From Viridilinea sp964592425 (GTDB lineage: Bacteria > Chloroflexota > Chloroflexia > Chloroflexales > Chloroflexaceae), in assembly GCA_964592425.1 (NCBI GenBank), contig CAZQCG010000024.1, positions 13,020 to 77,019 of the forward strand: 64,000 bases of DNA, given 5' to 3'. The notes below the pieces were generated by a model. It searched no databases. It was given only the letters and a program-made list of their open reading frames with translations, and was not told where the DNA came from. A program made the translations under genes and the position numbers. The first letter of the stretch is position 1. Each line of letters begins with the position of its first letter. This document shows, piece after piece, positions 1 to 8,146 of the stretch.

Positions 1-402
1 CCGGTCAATAAACGGGATCCAGGTTTACAGCAATATCGTTTGAAGCGACAACGGCTCTATCAGGCTGGAGTTCACCTTTTGGAACTGGATCTTCTGAGGC
101 GTGGTACACGACCAATTACCCACGCTACATTACCTGATGTACCGTATCTCATCACATTGACTCGTGCCCATACAGGAAAGACAGAAGTCTGGCCATTAGG
201 GTTGCAAGACAAATGGCCTATTGTACCAATTCCATTACGGCAACCTGATGATGATGTTGCTTTAGATCTAGGAACTGCGTTCACCGAAACATATGACGAA
301 GCGGCATATGATTTGTCGATTAATTATCAGGAGCCGCCACCGGCCCCCGCATTATCGGATGCCGAGAAAGCGTGGGTGCGAATATGGTTTGAGCAGCGTT
401 AG
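1..402 (+). CDS. DUF4058 family protein, C-terminal part (5' end outside window)
   Basis: The reading frame is open from base 1, so the gene starts upstream of the window; only about 133 C-terminal residues are present. The visible N-terminal stretch (PVNKRDPG, then a Gly-Val-His-Leu-Leu-Glu-Leu-Asp-Leu-Leu-Arg segment) matches the pattern of DUF4058, an uncharacterised family common in Chloroflexota, Cyanobacteria and Planctomycetes and distantly nuclease-like. TTG at 40 is an internal codon and not a likely start. The gene runs towards the minus-strand operon that ends at 485, with a strong palindrome between them. No function is assigned. Confidence 0.75.
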   Translation, partial: PVNKRDPGLQQYRLKRQRLYQAGVHLLELDLLRRGTRPITHATLPDVPYLITLTRAHTGKTEVWPLGLQDKWPIVPIPLRQPDDDVALDLGTAFTETYDEAAYDLSINYQEPPPAPALSDAEKAWVRIWFEQR

Positions 403-439
403 ATATGACCGTCCGGGTATGACATCCGGGTATGGCGTA

Positions 440-469
440 GGGGCGCAGCAGCAACCGCTGCTGCGCCCC
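440..469. repeat. GC-rich palindrome, copy 1 of a dispersed hairpin
   Basis: A perfect 13-bp stem GGGGCGCAGCAGC (440-452) pairs with 457-469 around the loop AACC. It lies between two convergent genes, where it could end transcription from both sides, although there is no clear U run. Nearly the same stem occurs at 31486-31516. Confidence 0.8.
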
Positions 470-484
470 CATGGTGTTCGACGA

Positions 485-1555
485 TCAACGGCGACATGGC
501 GTGCCCAGGGCGGCGTGGGCGGCGCGCAAAGGGGCATTGTCGATGGCCTCCTCTATGGCGACCGGCCCCTTAAGCAGGTTCAAGGCCTGCATCAGTCGGG
601 CCTGAGCGGCCCAGACTTCAGGGTCGCTATAGCCGAGACATGCGGCCCCGGCCCCGTAGCGCAGCAGCTTGATCGTCTCGGCGGCCTCGAAGGCCAGTTG
701 CTCACGGTCGAGTTCGGGGTTGAAGCCAAGCACAAGCTCAATCGCTGCTTCCGGATCGGCCAGGGCGTCTTGCCAGCCATGCAGTGTGGCCGTGACAAAG
801 GCGGCAACGGTACGCGGGTTAGCCTGGGCGAAGGCCGCCGTGGTAAAGAGGGTGTCGCCCATCAGCTGTACACCATAGTCGCGGGCGACGATCAGCTTAA
901 CTTCAGCCCCGGCCCGGCGGGCGATATTGGGCTGGTCGGTGGCGTAGACCGGCCAGACATCAACGCGCCGTTCGAGAAAGGGGGCCAGGCTGAAATCGCC
1001 GGGCACCTCGCGGATGCGTGTGCGATCAACCCCGGTCGCGGCCAGCAGGGCGCGGTACTCGGTCTCAACATTGTCGCCGTAGAACATACCGACCCGGCGA
1101 TCGACAAAGTCCTGCGGCCCATTGATACCTGCGTCGCCATGAACCATAAAGGCGACCGGGCTGGCCTGGAACCAGGTGGCCAGCGCCTGCACCGCGATGC
1201 CCTGGTCACGGGCGATCAGCACCGTATCGGCCCCGGTACTGCCGAAGGTGTCGGCCCCCGAGGCGACTAGCGGCAGGGAGACCAGGTCGGGACTCCCCGG
1301 GTTGATCGTCACGTCGAGGCCGGCCTGTGTGTAGTAGCCGCGTTGCTGCGCCACCAGGTAGCCAGCAAACTGCCATTGGGGGAACCATTGCAGGCGCATG
1401 CGTACTGCGCGTACTTCCGGGCCGCCATCGTCGGCGGGGGCTGCGGGTGGCACGCTAGCACAGCCAGCAGCCAGGATGATCAACAAGAGGAGGTAGGGAA
1501 GCTTAGCCAGGGTTCGATAGCCCTGACATTTCATCGTGGCGGGAGATCGCGTCAT
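485..1555 (-). CDS. ABC transporter substrate-binding lipoprotein, NMT1/THI5-like
   Basis: 356 residues. A hydrophobic signal (about residues 18-31) ends in the lipobox LAAGC with Cys32 as the lipidated residue, so the protein should be anchored outside the membrane. The mature part begins with a typical SsuA/THI5 pattern (MRLQWFPQWQFAGYLVAQQRGYY), the family that binds thiamine precursors, riboflavin precursors, taurine or nitrate for ABC importers. No permease or ATPase gene lies next to it, so the ligand is open. The start at 1555 overlaps the upstream stop as ATGA, which argues for translational coupling; Met8 is an alternative start without a good ribosome site. Last gene of a minus-strand operon. 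Confidence 0.85.
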   Translation of the reverse strand: MTRSPATMKCQGYRTLAKLPYLLLLIILAAGCASVPPAAPADDGGPEVRAVRMRLQWFPQWQFAGYLVAQQRGYYTQAGLDVTINPGSPDLVSLPLVASGADTFGSTGADTVLIARDQGIAVQALATWFQASPVAFMVHGDAGINGPQDFVDRRVGMFYGDNVETEYRALLAATGVDRTRIREVPGDFSLAPFLERRVDVWPVYATDQPNIARRAGAEVKLIVARDYGVQLMGDTLFTTAAFAQANPRTVAAFVTATLHGWQDALADPEAAIELVLGFNPELDREQLAFEAAETIKLLRYGAGAACLGYSDPEVWAAQARLMQALNLLKGPVAIEEAIDNAPLRAAHAALGTPCRR

Positions 1556-2613
1556 TGGTGAGTACTTGCTCTATTTACCAACTCGGCGGTGATGGCGTGA
1601 TGGCGGTAGGGGGGTGGGGTGCGTTGGGGGTAGGTGCGGTTACTGAGCACCACCAGGGCCAGGTTGTGCTCCGGCAGACCGACCAGGGCTGGCCCGGTGA
1701 AGCCGGTGTGGCCGAAGCTGTTTGCGGCGGCGCTGCCCATAAAGCCGGGCCGGTTGAGCATCCAGCCAAGTCCGCAGTGGATTGTGCTACCGCCTGGCCC
1801 ACGTAGCCCGCTGGTATGGTTACGCAGCGCTTCGGCTACACTAGCCTCGTGCAGAATCTGGCGTCCCTGCCTGCTACCACCTTCCAGCCACATACGCATC
1901 AGCCGTTCGAGATCGCTCGTTGTGCTGAAGAGTCCGGCATGGCCCGCGATCCCGCCGAGTGCCGCCGCGCTCTCATCATGAACGGTACCATGCACCAGGC
2001 CGCCCCGCCAGGTGTTGTCCCACTCGGTCGGCACGATCCGTGCCGTAAGGCTCGCTGGCGGGCAAAAGCTTGTCTCCTCCATACCCAGGGGGCCTAGAAC
2101 CAACTCGCGCAGGGCCAGGTCGAGGGGCGCACCAGCCACACATGCCACCACTTCGCCCAGCAGGAAGCTGTTGATGTTGGTGTAGGCCACCACACTACCG
2201 GGTTGACAAAGGGGCTGGGCAGCCCAGACGGCGTCACGAATGCCAGCAGCGCCAGCTTCGCGCAGCAACGACAGGCGCAGATCAAGGCCGCTGCTATGGG
2301 TCAGCAGGTGGTAAAGGGTGACACCGTGGGCGCGCACAGCGGGCAGCCAGTGCGTCACCTCTTCTTCCAGTTTGAGCCACCCGGCATCAAGCAGCACAAG
2401 CGCCGCCGTCGCCGTTACGATCTTGGTCAAGGAGGCAATGTCGAAGATGTCGTTGAGGGCGACAGGCCGCGAGCCGGAGTCGGCGTACATGGTTGTGCCG
2501 CAGGCCAGGTGCTGCAGGTGCTGCCCGCCCTGGCTTACCAGCACAACAACGCCGGGAAAGATCTGCGCTGCAATTGCGTCTTCGCAGATGCGGGTGATCG
2601 CGCGCTCGGTCAT
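1552..2613 (-). CDS. Beta-lactamase-fold serine hydrolase (class C / esterase type)
   Basis: About 353 residues. It carries the penicillin-binding-like motifs SLTK (S-x-x-K, nucleophile Ser and general base Lys), YTN (Y-x-N) and HTG near the C terminus (the KTG equivalent). This is the pattern of the beta-lactamase/DD-peptidase/EstB family (Pfam Beta-lactamase), whose members are mostly peptidases, esterases or amidases and not resistance enzymes. No signal peptide is seen, suggesting a cytoplasmic enzyme. The start at 2613 overlaps the stop of the VWA gene as TGATG, so it was preferred to a longer frame that runs back into that gene. It overlaps the next gene by ATGA. Substrate unknown. Confidence 0.85.
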   Translation of the reverse strand: MTERAITRICEDAIAAQIFPGVVVLVSQGGQHLQHLACGTTMYADSGSRPVALNDIFDIASLTKIVTATAALVLLDAGWLKLEEEVTHWLPAVRAHGVTLYHLLTHSSGLDLRLSLLREAGAAGIRDAVWAAQPLCQPGSVVAYTNINSFLLGEVVACVAGAPLDLALRELVLGPLGMEETSFCPPASLTARIVPTEWDNTWRGGLVHGTVHDESAAALGGIAGHAGLFSTTSDLERLMRMWLEGGSRQGRQILHEASVAEALRNHTSGLRGPGGSTIHCGLGWMLNRPGFMGSAAANSFGHTGFTGPALVGLPEHNLALVVLSNRTYPQRTPPPYRHHAITAELVNRASTHQ

Positions 2614-5189
2614 CAGGCGCTCCAACCACGCACGAAGACACCGCGCCGCACCGCGATTTCGAGCACCCAGAGGGCCAGGGCCAGTCCCAACAGCCACGGC
2701 CATAGGCTCACTGGTTCGGCGGCGGGTGGTGGGGCCTCCGCTGCCTGTGGGAGTACTTCAGCAAGCAGCGTCCCGCCCGTCACTTCGCTGATCGCGGTAA
2801 GTAACGCCAGCCCGCTGGCCGGATCAGTGGGCGCATAGTACTCGGCGGGCACCGGCTGCACATAACCAACCTGCCGTTCGAGCAGCGCACCGTCTTGTAA
2901 GACCACGACCGAGAGGGCATATGCACCGGGGGCAAGGGCGGTCAGATCCTGGGCATAGCGTCCAGGCGCTACCTGGCCCAGGTCAACGCTGCGTTGCGAG
3001 CCGTCGGGCAGGGTAATGCGGGCATTGACGCTGGCCAGGTCGAGGGGTAGACCACCGGGCTGGAGCACATCAACCAGCAGGTGCGCACCGTCGGGGCGCG
3101 GCTCAAGGCGCACCTGGAGCGGGCCGCTCTCCGGTTCGGGCAGGGTATAGCGTACAGCCTGGGCCCAGAAGCGCTCGAAGCCCCCCCATGCGGCCCAGTC
3201 GCCTGCCCACGGATCGGCGCTACTGGAGGTCCAGGCGATCGAGCGACCCAGGCCATACTGCCAGACGGCAAGCAAGGGATCTTCTTCAGGCGCACGTAGT
3301 ACCACCTCAGCGCCGGGCCGCGGCTGAGTGGCGATATAGCCTTGCAAGGGCGGCAGTTCGACCGGGGCGAAGTCGCGCATAATCGGGTGGGGCTGGTTCA
3401 GACCAACACGCATAGTGCCCTCGACCACCAGATCGGCGCGGGCGATCGCGCTCTCGAGCAGGGTCAGGCGGGGAATATCCTCGGGCTGGTCGGCGTAGTA
3501 GTAGCGCCCGCCGCCCCAGCGGGCCAGTTGCTCAAGCAGGGTCACGTCGGAGTCTTCACCAATGGCGATGGTCGAGAGGGTGATCGAGTTGGCCTGGGCA
3601 GTAGCGACCAGATCCTGGTAGGCGCGGTAGTCGTTGGTGAAACTGCGTCCATCGGTGAGCAGAACTGCATGGCGCACGCCGGTGGGCTGCAGGGCCAGGG
3701 CTGGCAGCCCTTCGCGCAGGGCATACTCGATCTCGGTGCCACCCCCACTCGGTAGATCGAGTACCGCCTGTTGAATAGCCGCCAGGCTGCCGCGCTCGTC
3801 CAGCAGTTGGAAGTTAATCACCCAGAGCGTGCCCGTATCAAAAGCGAGGATACCAATGCGATCACCAGGCCGCAGACTTTCGCTGGCCAGGATCGCCGCC
3901 TCTTTGGCCATATCAAACTTACTGACCCCGAAGGCGGCGGTCATACTGGCCGAGCGGTCAACGATTAGCAGCAGGGCGACCTCGGTGCGTTCGGGGCGCG
4001 GCGGCGGCTCCATCAATACCGGCAAGACCTCTTCAAGCGGCGTAGCTTTGTAGCCACCGAGGGTATAGGCATTGCGCCCACCAAGTACCACCAGCCCACG
4101 TCCCTCACTGCGCACAAACTCGCGTACAGTCGCCATCTGGTCGAGGCTCAAGCTGGTGGCTGGCACATCAACCAGCACCATCCCATCATAGGTTGCCAGG
4201 TCGGCCAGACGCCCCGGTAGGCTGGGCGCTGCAACGATCTGGGTTGTGAGGCCCTGGCGTTCTAGGGCCTGGCCAAGCAGGGTTGCCTCACTCTCGGTGC
4301 GCGCCACGAGCAAGACGCGGGGCGGCGGGTTGACGACGGAGGTGGCGGCAATAGCATTATTTTCGCCAAAGGTGTCGCCGCTAGCCATAGCAAGCTCGGC
4401 CCGTAACTGCAGCACACCGGGGTTCGCGGCGCGATGGCGAAAGCGGAAGCTTTCTTCACCCGGCTGCAGCTGCACCTGCTCATCGGCAAGCAGGGTCGTA
4501 CCTTCCCACAGGCGTAGGTGGCCAGCGAGGGTGGTATCGCTGGTAGGATCGGCTGTGACGTGGGTAACGATCGTGATCGGGAACTCCTCACCGACCCGCA
4601 GGCTAGTCGGCACCTGCAACTCGATCAGGGCTGCTTCGCTGCGTGATGCAGGGCGCACCGGGGCTACGTCAACGCGGAGCCCGGCGGCGGCTGCCAGGTG
4701 CGCCTCGGCCAGGGCGGTGCCGCCCGTATCGTAGCCATCGCTGAGCAGCACAACCCGCCCGCCTCCCGGTAGCAGCGCTCGAGCGGTACGCAAGCCCGCG
4801 CCAAGCTCACTCCCGTCCGGGTCAGGCATGTGTGTAGCTGCCTGCTCCTCGCTGCCGGATGCTGGCGGGCCGCTGAGCACCTCCGCGCCGAAATAGAGCA
4901 CCTGCGCCGCCGGATCGCTCGCCACCAAATCAGCAGCCTGGCTGCGCAGGGCGGCCTGGGTGGCTGGCGTCAGGCTAGCGGATTGGTCAACCAGCACCAC
5001 CAGCGGCCCTTCGGATGGCTGCTCGTGGCTCAAGAGGGGATCGGTCAGGGCGACTACCACGGCAGCCAGGGCCAGCAGGCGCAGCAGTAGGGCTGTAGCC
5101 GGTACGCGCACGCCACGCCAGCGCCAGAGCAGGACTACCACAGGTAAGATCAGCAGCAGGGCGAGCAACTGAGGGTTGCGCAAGATCAT
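2613..5189 (-). CDS. VWA-domain membrane protein with glutamine-amidotransferase-like domain
   Basis: 858 residues. Two N-terminal membrane helices (about 7-25 and 31-50), a first VWA-like segment, a GATase1-like segment near 290-380 (VLLVARTESEATLLGQAL onward), then a canonical VWA domain near 400-580 with the metal-site motif DRSAS, an extracellular Ig-like stretch and a C-terminal helix (about 832-850). The layout fits the membrane VWA/GATase family often found near MoxR ATPases and in BatA-like proteins; such proteins are thought to act in envelope complex assembly. Here it sits upstream of the hydrolase and the substrate-binding lipoprotein in one operon, without its own MoxR gene (one lies at 20463-21437). 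Function not proven. Confidence 0.85.
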   Translation of the reverse strand: MILRNPQLLALLLILPVVVLLWRWRGVRVPATALLLRLLALAAVVVALTDPLLSHEQPSEGPLVVLVDQSASLTPATQAALRSQAADLVASDPAAQVLYFGAEVLSGPPASGSEEQAATHMPDPDGSELGAGLRTARALLPGGGRVVLLSDGYDTGGTALAEAHLAAAAGLRVDVAPVRPASRSEAALIELQVPTSLRVGEEFPITIVTHVTADPTSDTTLAGHLRLWEGTTLLADEQVQLQPGEESFRFRHRAANPGVLQLRAELAMASGDTFGENNAIAATSVVNPPPRVLLVARTESEATLLGQALERQGLTTQIVAAPSLPGRLADLATYDGMVLVDVPATSLSLDQMATVREFVRSEGRGLVVLGGRNAYTLGGYKATPLEEVLPVLMEPPPRPERTEVALLLIVDRSASMTAAFGVSKFDMAKEAAILASESLRPGDRIGILAFDTGTLWVINFQLLDERGSLAAIQQAVLDLPSGGGTEIEYALREGLPALALQPTGVRHAVLLTDGRSFTNDYRAYQDLVATAQANSITLSTIAIGEDSDVTLLEQLARWGGGRYYYADQPEDIPRLTLLESAIARADLVVEGTMRVGLNQPHPIMRDFAPVELPPLQGYIATQPRPGAEVVLRAPEEDPLLAVWQYGLGRSIAWTSSSADPWAGDWAAWGGFERFWAQAVRYTLPEPESGPLQVRLEPRPDGAHLLVDVLQPGGLPLDLASVNARITLPDGSQRSVDLGQVAPGRYAQDLTALAPGAYALSVVVLQDGALLERQVGYVQPVPAEYYAPTDPASGLALLTAISEVTGGTLLAEVLPQAAEAPPPAAEPVSLWPWLLGLALALWVLEIAVRRGVFVRGWSA

Positions 5190-5259
5190 GCGCGCCCCCT
5201 GAAGGATGCTATCAGGAGCAGCAGGGGGTGGCCCACGGGCTGCGGCAAAGGTGCGCCCA

Positions 5260-5364
5260 TCAGCGCTGCCGATCCCGGTTGTTCAACCAGATCACCAACA
5301 TTGCTCCGACTACGGCCAGTACGAGTATGCCACTCGCGATGATCAACAAACTCATCATCGCCAT
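5260..5364 (-). CDS. 34-residue single-span membrane peptide leading the VWA operon
   Basis: A short frame starts ATG at 5364 with an AAGGGA ribosome site about 8 nt upstream and ends TGA at 5260. The product begins MAMMSLLIIASG, continues as one hydrophobic helix and ends WLNNRDRQR, giving a hydrophobic segment with a basic tail on the cytoplasmic side. A TTGCCC-N17-TATGAT promoter lies just upstream on the same strand, and the VWA gene starts 70 nt downstream. I do not recognise a family. Chance occurrence cannot be excluded, but the ribosome site, promoter placement and amphipathic ending support a real gene. Confidence 0.55.
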   Translation of the reverse strand: MAMMSLLIIASGILVLAVVGAMLVIWLNNRDRQR

Positions 5365-5393
5365 AAGCATTCCCTTTGAATAGCGATATTGCC

Positions 5394-5422
5394 ATCATAC
5401 CGCTGTACGAGCCGCCGGGCAA
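5394..5422 (-). promoter_or_regulatory. Promoter of the VWA operon
   Basis: On the minus strand, TTGCCC (5422-5417) and TATGAT (5399-5394) are separated by 17 bp. The predicted transcript would start near 5387, about 22 nt before the ATG of the 34-residue peptide. Confidence 0.55.
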
Positions 5423-5460
5423 GGGCAGGTGGGTGTAGGCGAGACGGCTCTGCGGCCCCT

Positions 5461-5493
5461 AACATAAACAAACCCCCGCCTGGAGGGCGGGGG
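5461..5493 (-). terminator. Rho-independent terminator of the phasin-like gene
   Basis: An 8-bp GC stem (5473-5480 with 5486-5493) is followed on the minus strand by a T-rich tail (TTTGTTTATG). It lies just after the stop codon at 5519 and separates this gene from the VWA operon. Confidence 0.8.
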
Positions 5494-5518
5494 CAAGGGG
5501 CAGAGCGGAAAAGGCGAT

Positions 5519-6064
5519 CTACTTCTTGCTGTCGACCGAGTTCATACTCGTGGCAGCCTTGACCATCATCTGGCTGAACTGGGTCTGCGCTTCGACGGCC
5601 CGCTGGGCAGCATCCTGCCACGAGGACATCACCGACTGCGCCTGGCCCATATCCCAGACCTGCGCCAGCATGCCCGGCTCGGCCTTCTTGAGCATCTCAA
5701 ACCAGTTCTCCGAGAAGCGAACCTGAGTTTCGGTCATGGTGCGGGTCATCTCGAGCATCTGGCGGGTCCACTCTACTGCAGTGGCGGGCACGCCCGGCAT
5801 AGCTGGCATCCCCGGAACGCCCGGCATGTTGGGCATGTTGACCGAGGCAGAAGCTACGCTCTCGGCCCACAGGCGCGTCAGCTCGAGTTGCTGCTCCAGC
5901 GCATACTTCACCGTACCGCGCCAGGTGTCAACCGTCTTCTGCCAAGTCTCAGGGCTCTGGGGGGTCGTGGCAAGCTGCATCGAGGAGACCCAACTCTCCC
6001 ACACCTTTTGCTGTGTGCTGGTGTAGGTCTTGAGCATATCATTCGCCTGCTTCGTCCAATCCAT
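5519..6064 (-). CDS. Phasin-like coiled-coil protein
   Basis: 181 residues, rich in Gln, Met, Trp and Glu, with long amphipathic helices on both sides of a short linker of MPGVPG-type repeats (about residues 77-93). Length, helix content, spaced Trp residues and the C-terminal SWQDAAQRAVEAQTQF segment resemble phasins and PhaE-type subunits that coat or help make polyhydroxyalkanoate granules. No PHA synthase gene is in the window, so the assignment rests on composition and pattern only. A strong AGGAGG site precedes the start. Single-gene unit with its own terminator. Confidence 0.55.
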   Translation of the reverse strand: MDWTKQANDMLKTYTSTQQKVWESWVSSMQLATTPQSPETWQKTVDTWRGTVKYALEQQLELTRLWAESVASASVNMPNMPGVPGMPAMPGVPATAVEWTRQMLEMTRTMTETQVRFSENWFEMLKKAEPGMLAQVWDMGQAQSVMSSWQDAAQRAVEAQTQFSQMMVKAATSMNSVDSKK

Positions 6065-6241
6065 GCGATCCTCCTTGTATTGGTTCGGGTCATGCGGGGG
6101 GACCCGCTGTGCTGGTTCCGTGGCTCACGTGTGCCTTATGTATGCAGAGGGTACCAGAAATGGTTACAGGCGAGTTACGTTTGTGGTATTGATGGTCATA
6201 TGTATAGAATATTTGCCACTGCTGTTGGGATTCGCTGACGT

Positions 6242-6270
6242 TTGACAAGCTTCCGACGCTCCTCTACCAT
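6242..6270 (+). promoter_or_regulatory. Promoter of the HMG-CoA-lyase-family gene
   Basis: TTGACA (6242-6247) and TACCAT (6265-6270) with 17 bp spacing, about 35 nt before an AGGAGG ribosome site and the ATG at 6312. Confidence 0.65.
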
Positions 6271-6311
6271 GAAGGGAGCTTTTCGCCCCCCGCTCAACGA
6301 GGAGGTCGCTG

Positions 6312-7247
6312 ATGACATTGAGCCCTGGCCTGATGGCCCTGCCTCGCCGTGTGCAGATCCGTGAAGTTGGCCCGCGTGATGGTCTGCAGAATGAGGCGGT
6401 GGTTGTCGCAACGAATGATAAACTGCGCCTGATCAGCGATCTGGCGGTGGCTGGCCTCACCCAGATCGAGGTCGGTGCTTTTGTGCGCCCACAGAATGTG
6501 CCCCAGATGGCCGATACGGCCGAGGTCTTCGCCAGTCTCCAGCGTCGCCCCGGCGTGATCTACAGTGCGATTGCGCCCAACCTCGTCGGGGCCCGTCGGG
6601 CTCTCGCGGTTGGCGCCGATGCGGTGCAGGTCTTCCTTTCGGCCAGTGAGAGCCATAATCGCAGTAATGTGAATATGAGTATCGAGCAGTCGCTGGCCAA
6701 TGTCGCTGATATGAGCGAGGCAGTGCGCTCGTCCGGCACGGCCTTTGATGCGGTGCTCTCGGTCGCTTTCGGCTGTCCCTTCGAGGGCCATGTCTTGATC
6801 AGCCGCGTGCTCGATCTGTGTGAGCGCCTGCTTGACCTGGGTGCCGAACAGGTGACCCTGGGCGATACGACTGGGATGGCCCACCCGCTGTTGGTGCAGG
6901 AGGTTGTGCTGGCCTTCCGCGAGCGTTTCCCACGCCAGAATCTGGGCCTGCATTTGCACAGCGCCCGTGGTGCTGGCCTGGCTAATGTGCTTGCTGCCCT
7001 ACAGTTGGGCATCGATACTTTCGATAGTAGCATTGGCGGCATCGGCGGCTGCCCCTTCGCTCCCGGTGCTCCCGGTAATCTCTGCACCGAAGACCTGACC
7101 CATATGCTCCATGAGATGGGCATTGCTACCGGCCTGAACCTGCCCGCTTTGATGGAGACGGCGCGTATGCTTGAGCACCTGGTTGGCCATGAGGTGCCGA
7201 GTCAGACGATCAAGGCGGGGATCTGTAAGCATCTCGAAGCGGCCTAG
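6312..7247 (+). CDS. Hydroxymethylglutaryl-CoA lyase family protein
   Basis: 311 residues, the usual length for bacterial HMG-CoA lyases (TIM barrel, divalent metal). The N terminus has IREVGPRDGLQNE, holding the metal and catalytic Arg/Asp residues; the C-terminal third has GGIGGCPFAPG, containing the family's catalytic Cys loop. The known reaction is cleavage of HMG-CoA to acetyl-CoA and acetoacetate in leucine breakdown; related enzymes cleave other 3-hydroxyacyl-CoAs, so the substrate is not certain from sequence. A consensus promoter and an AGGAGG site 7 nt from the ATG support the start. The following SDR gene is co-oriented after a hairpin. Confidence 0.88.
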   Translation: MTLSPGLMALPRRVQIREVGPRDGLQNEAVVVATNDKLRLISDLAVAGLTQIEVGAFVRPQNVPQMADTAEVFASLQRRPGVIYSAIAPNLVGARRALAVGADAVQVFLSASESHNRSNVNMSIEQSLANVADMSEAVRSSGTAFDAVLSVAFGCPFEGHVLISRVLDLCERLLDLGAEQVTLGDTTGMAHPLLVQEVVLAFRERFPRQNLGLHLHSARGAGLANVLAALQLGIDTFDSSIGGIGGCPFAPGAPGNLCTEDLTHMLHEMGIATGLNLPALMETARMLEHLVGHEVPSQTIKAGICKHLEAA

Positions 7248-7263
7248 TTTTCCTTACTTGACC

Positions 7264-7294
7264 TTCTTCCCGCAAGCTTGAGCTTGCAGGAAGG
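7264..7294 (+). terminator. Hairpin after the HMG-CoA-lyase-family gene
   Basis: CTTCC-x-GCAAGC (7266-7277) pairs with GCTTGC-x-GGAAG (7282-7293) around a TTGA loop. No U run follows, so it may be a weak terminator or an RNA-stability element between two co-oriented genes. Confidence 0.45.
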
Positions 7295-7354
7295 TTTCCG
7301 TGGGAGGTTCAAGGGAGAACCCTCCTTGCCATCCTCCTGCGCCGCACTACACAT

Positions 7355-8146
7355 ATGGATCCACGCGGACAGGTTGTGATTATTACAGGGGCCTCGGCAG
7401 GCATCGGGGCAGCCACGGCACGCGCCTTTGCCGCCGCCGGGGCGCGTCTGGTGCTTGCTGCGCGGAGCCCGGAGCCGCTTCAGCGCCTCGCTGCCGAGTT
7501 GTCTGCTCCGGCCCTGGTGCTGCCGACCGATGTGAGCGATCCGGCGGCCTGTACGGCTCTGGTGACCCGTACGGTCGAGGCCTACGGGCGCGTCGATATC
7601 CTGATCAATAATGCTGGGGTGGGCCTGGCTGGGCCTACCGCCGGTCTCGCTCCAGCCGATCTCGCTCAGACGCTGGCGGTCAATCTCTACGGGCCGCTGC
7701 TGCTGATGCAGGCGGTGTTGCCGTTGATGCGGGCCCAGGGTCGTGGCCAGATTATCAATGTCTCTTCGGTGCTGGCGGCACAGCCTTTACCCTTCCTGGG
7801 CGGCTATGCTGCCGCTAAGGCGGCCCTCGAACGGCTCAGTGAGGCGGCCCGTATGGAGTTGCACGGTACGGGCGTCACCGTAAGCGTGGTGCGCCCCGGC
7901 ACGACCCGCACCGACTTCAGCGCTCATCGCCTCGGTGCTGGTGCCGAACGCCGTCGGGTCGTGCCCCGTGGGGTTCCACCTGCCACCGTCGCTCGTTGCA
8001 TCTTGCGTGCCGCCCGCCGGGAGCCGCGCCTGCTCTATGTCAGCTCTGGCGACCGGCTCGGTATGGCGCTGGTGAGCCTCTTCCCCGCCCTTGCCGAGCG
8101 CCTGCTTGCGCGTATGATTACATGGGAAACAACCTCTGGTGAGTGA
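7355..8146 (+). CDS. Short-chain dehydrogenase/reductase (SDR)
   Basis: 263 residues with the classical SDR set: TGASAGIG cofactor loop, NNAG, catalytic Ser in NVSSV, and YAAAK (Tyr-x-x-x-Lys). ARS after the second strand suggests NADP preference. The C terminus (SSGDRLGMALVSLFPALAERLLARM) resembles membrane-associated SDRs such as the DltE/YqjQ type. The substrate cannot be named. Its last 8 bases overlap the tricorn gene, suggesting co-translation. Confidence 0.88.
   Translation: MDPRGQVVIITGASAGIGAATARAFAAAGARLVLAARSPEPLQRLAAELSAPALVLPTDVSDPAACTALVTRTVEAYGRVDILINNAGVGLAGPTAGLAPADLAQTLAVNLYGPLLLMQAVLPLMRAQGRGQIINVSSVLAAQPLPFLGGYAAAKAALERLSEAARMELHGTGVTVSVVRPGTTRTDFSAHRLGAGAERRRVVPRGVPPATVARCILRAARREPRLLYVSSGDRLGMALVSLFPALAERLLARMITWETTSGE

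Noticed and set aside
293..1270. 325-codon plus-strand open frame opposite the lipoprotein gene
   Set aside because: It is antisense to a convincing lipoprotein gene, has no domain pattern and begins inside the DUF4058 frame. High GC content gives many such open antisense frames.
5186..5422. 78-codon minus-strand frame overlapping the 34-residue peptide
   Set aside because: It uses another frame, lacks a ribosome site and reads through the promoter; the shorter hydrophobic peptide has better signals.
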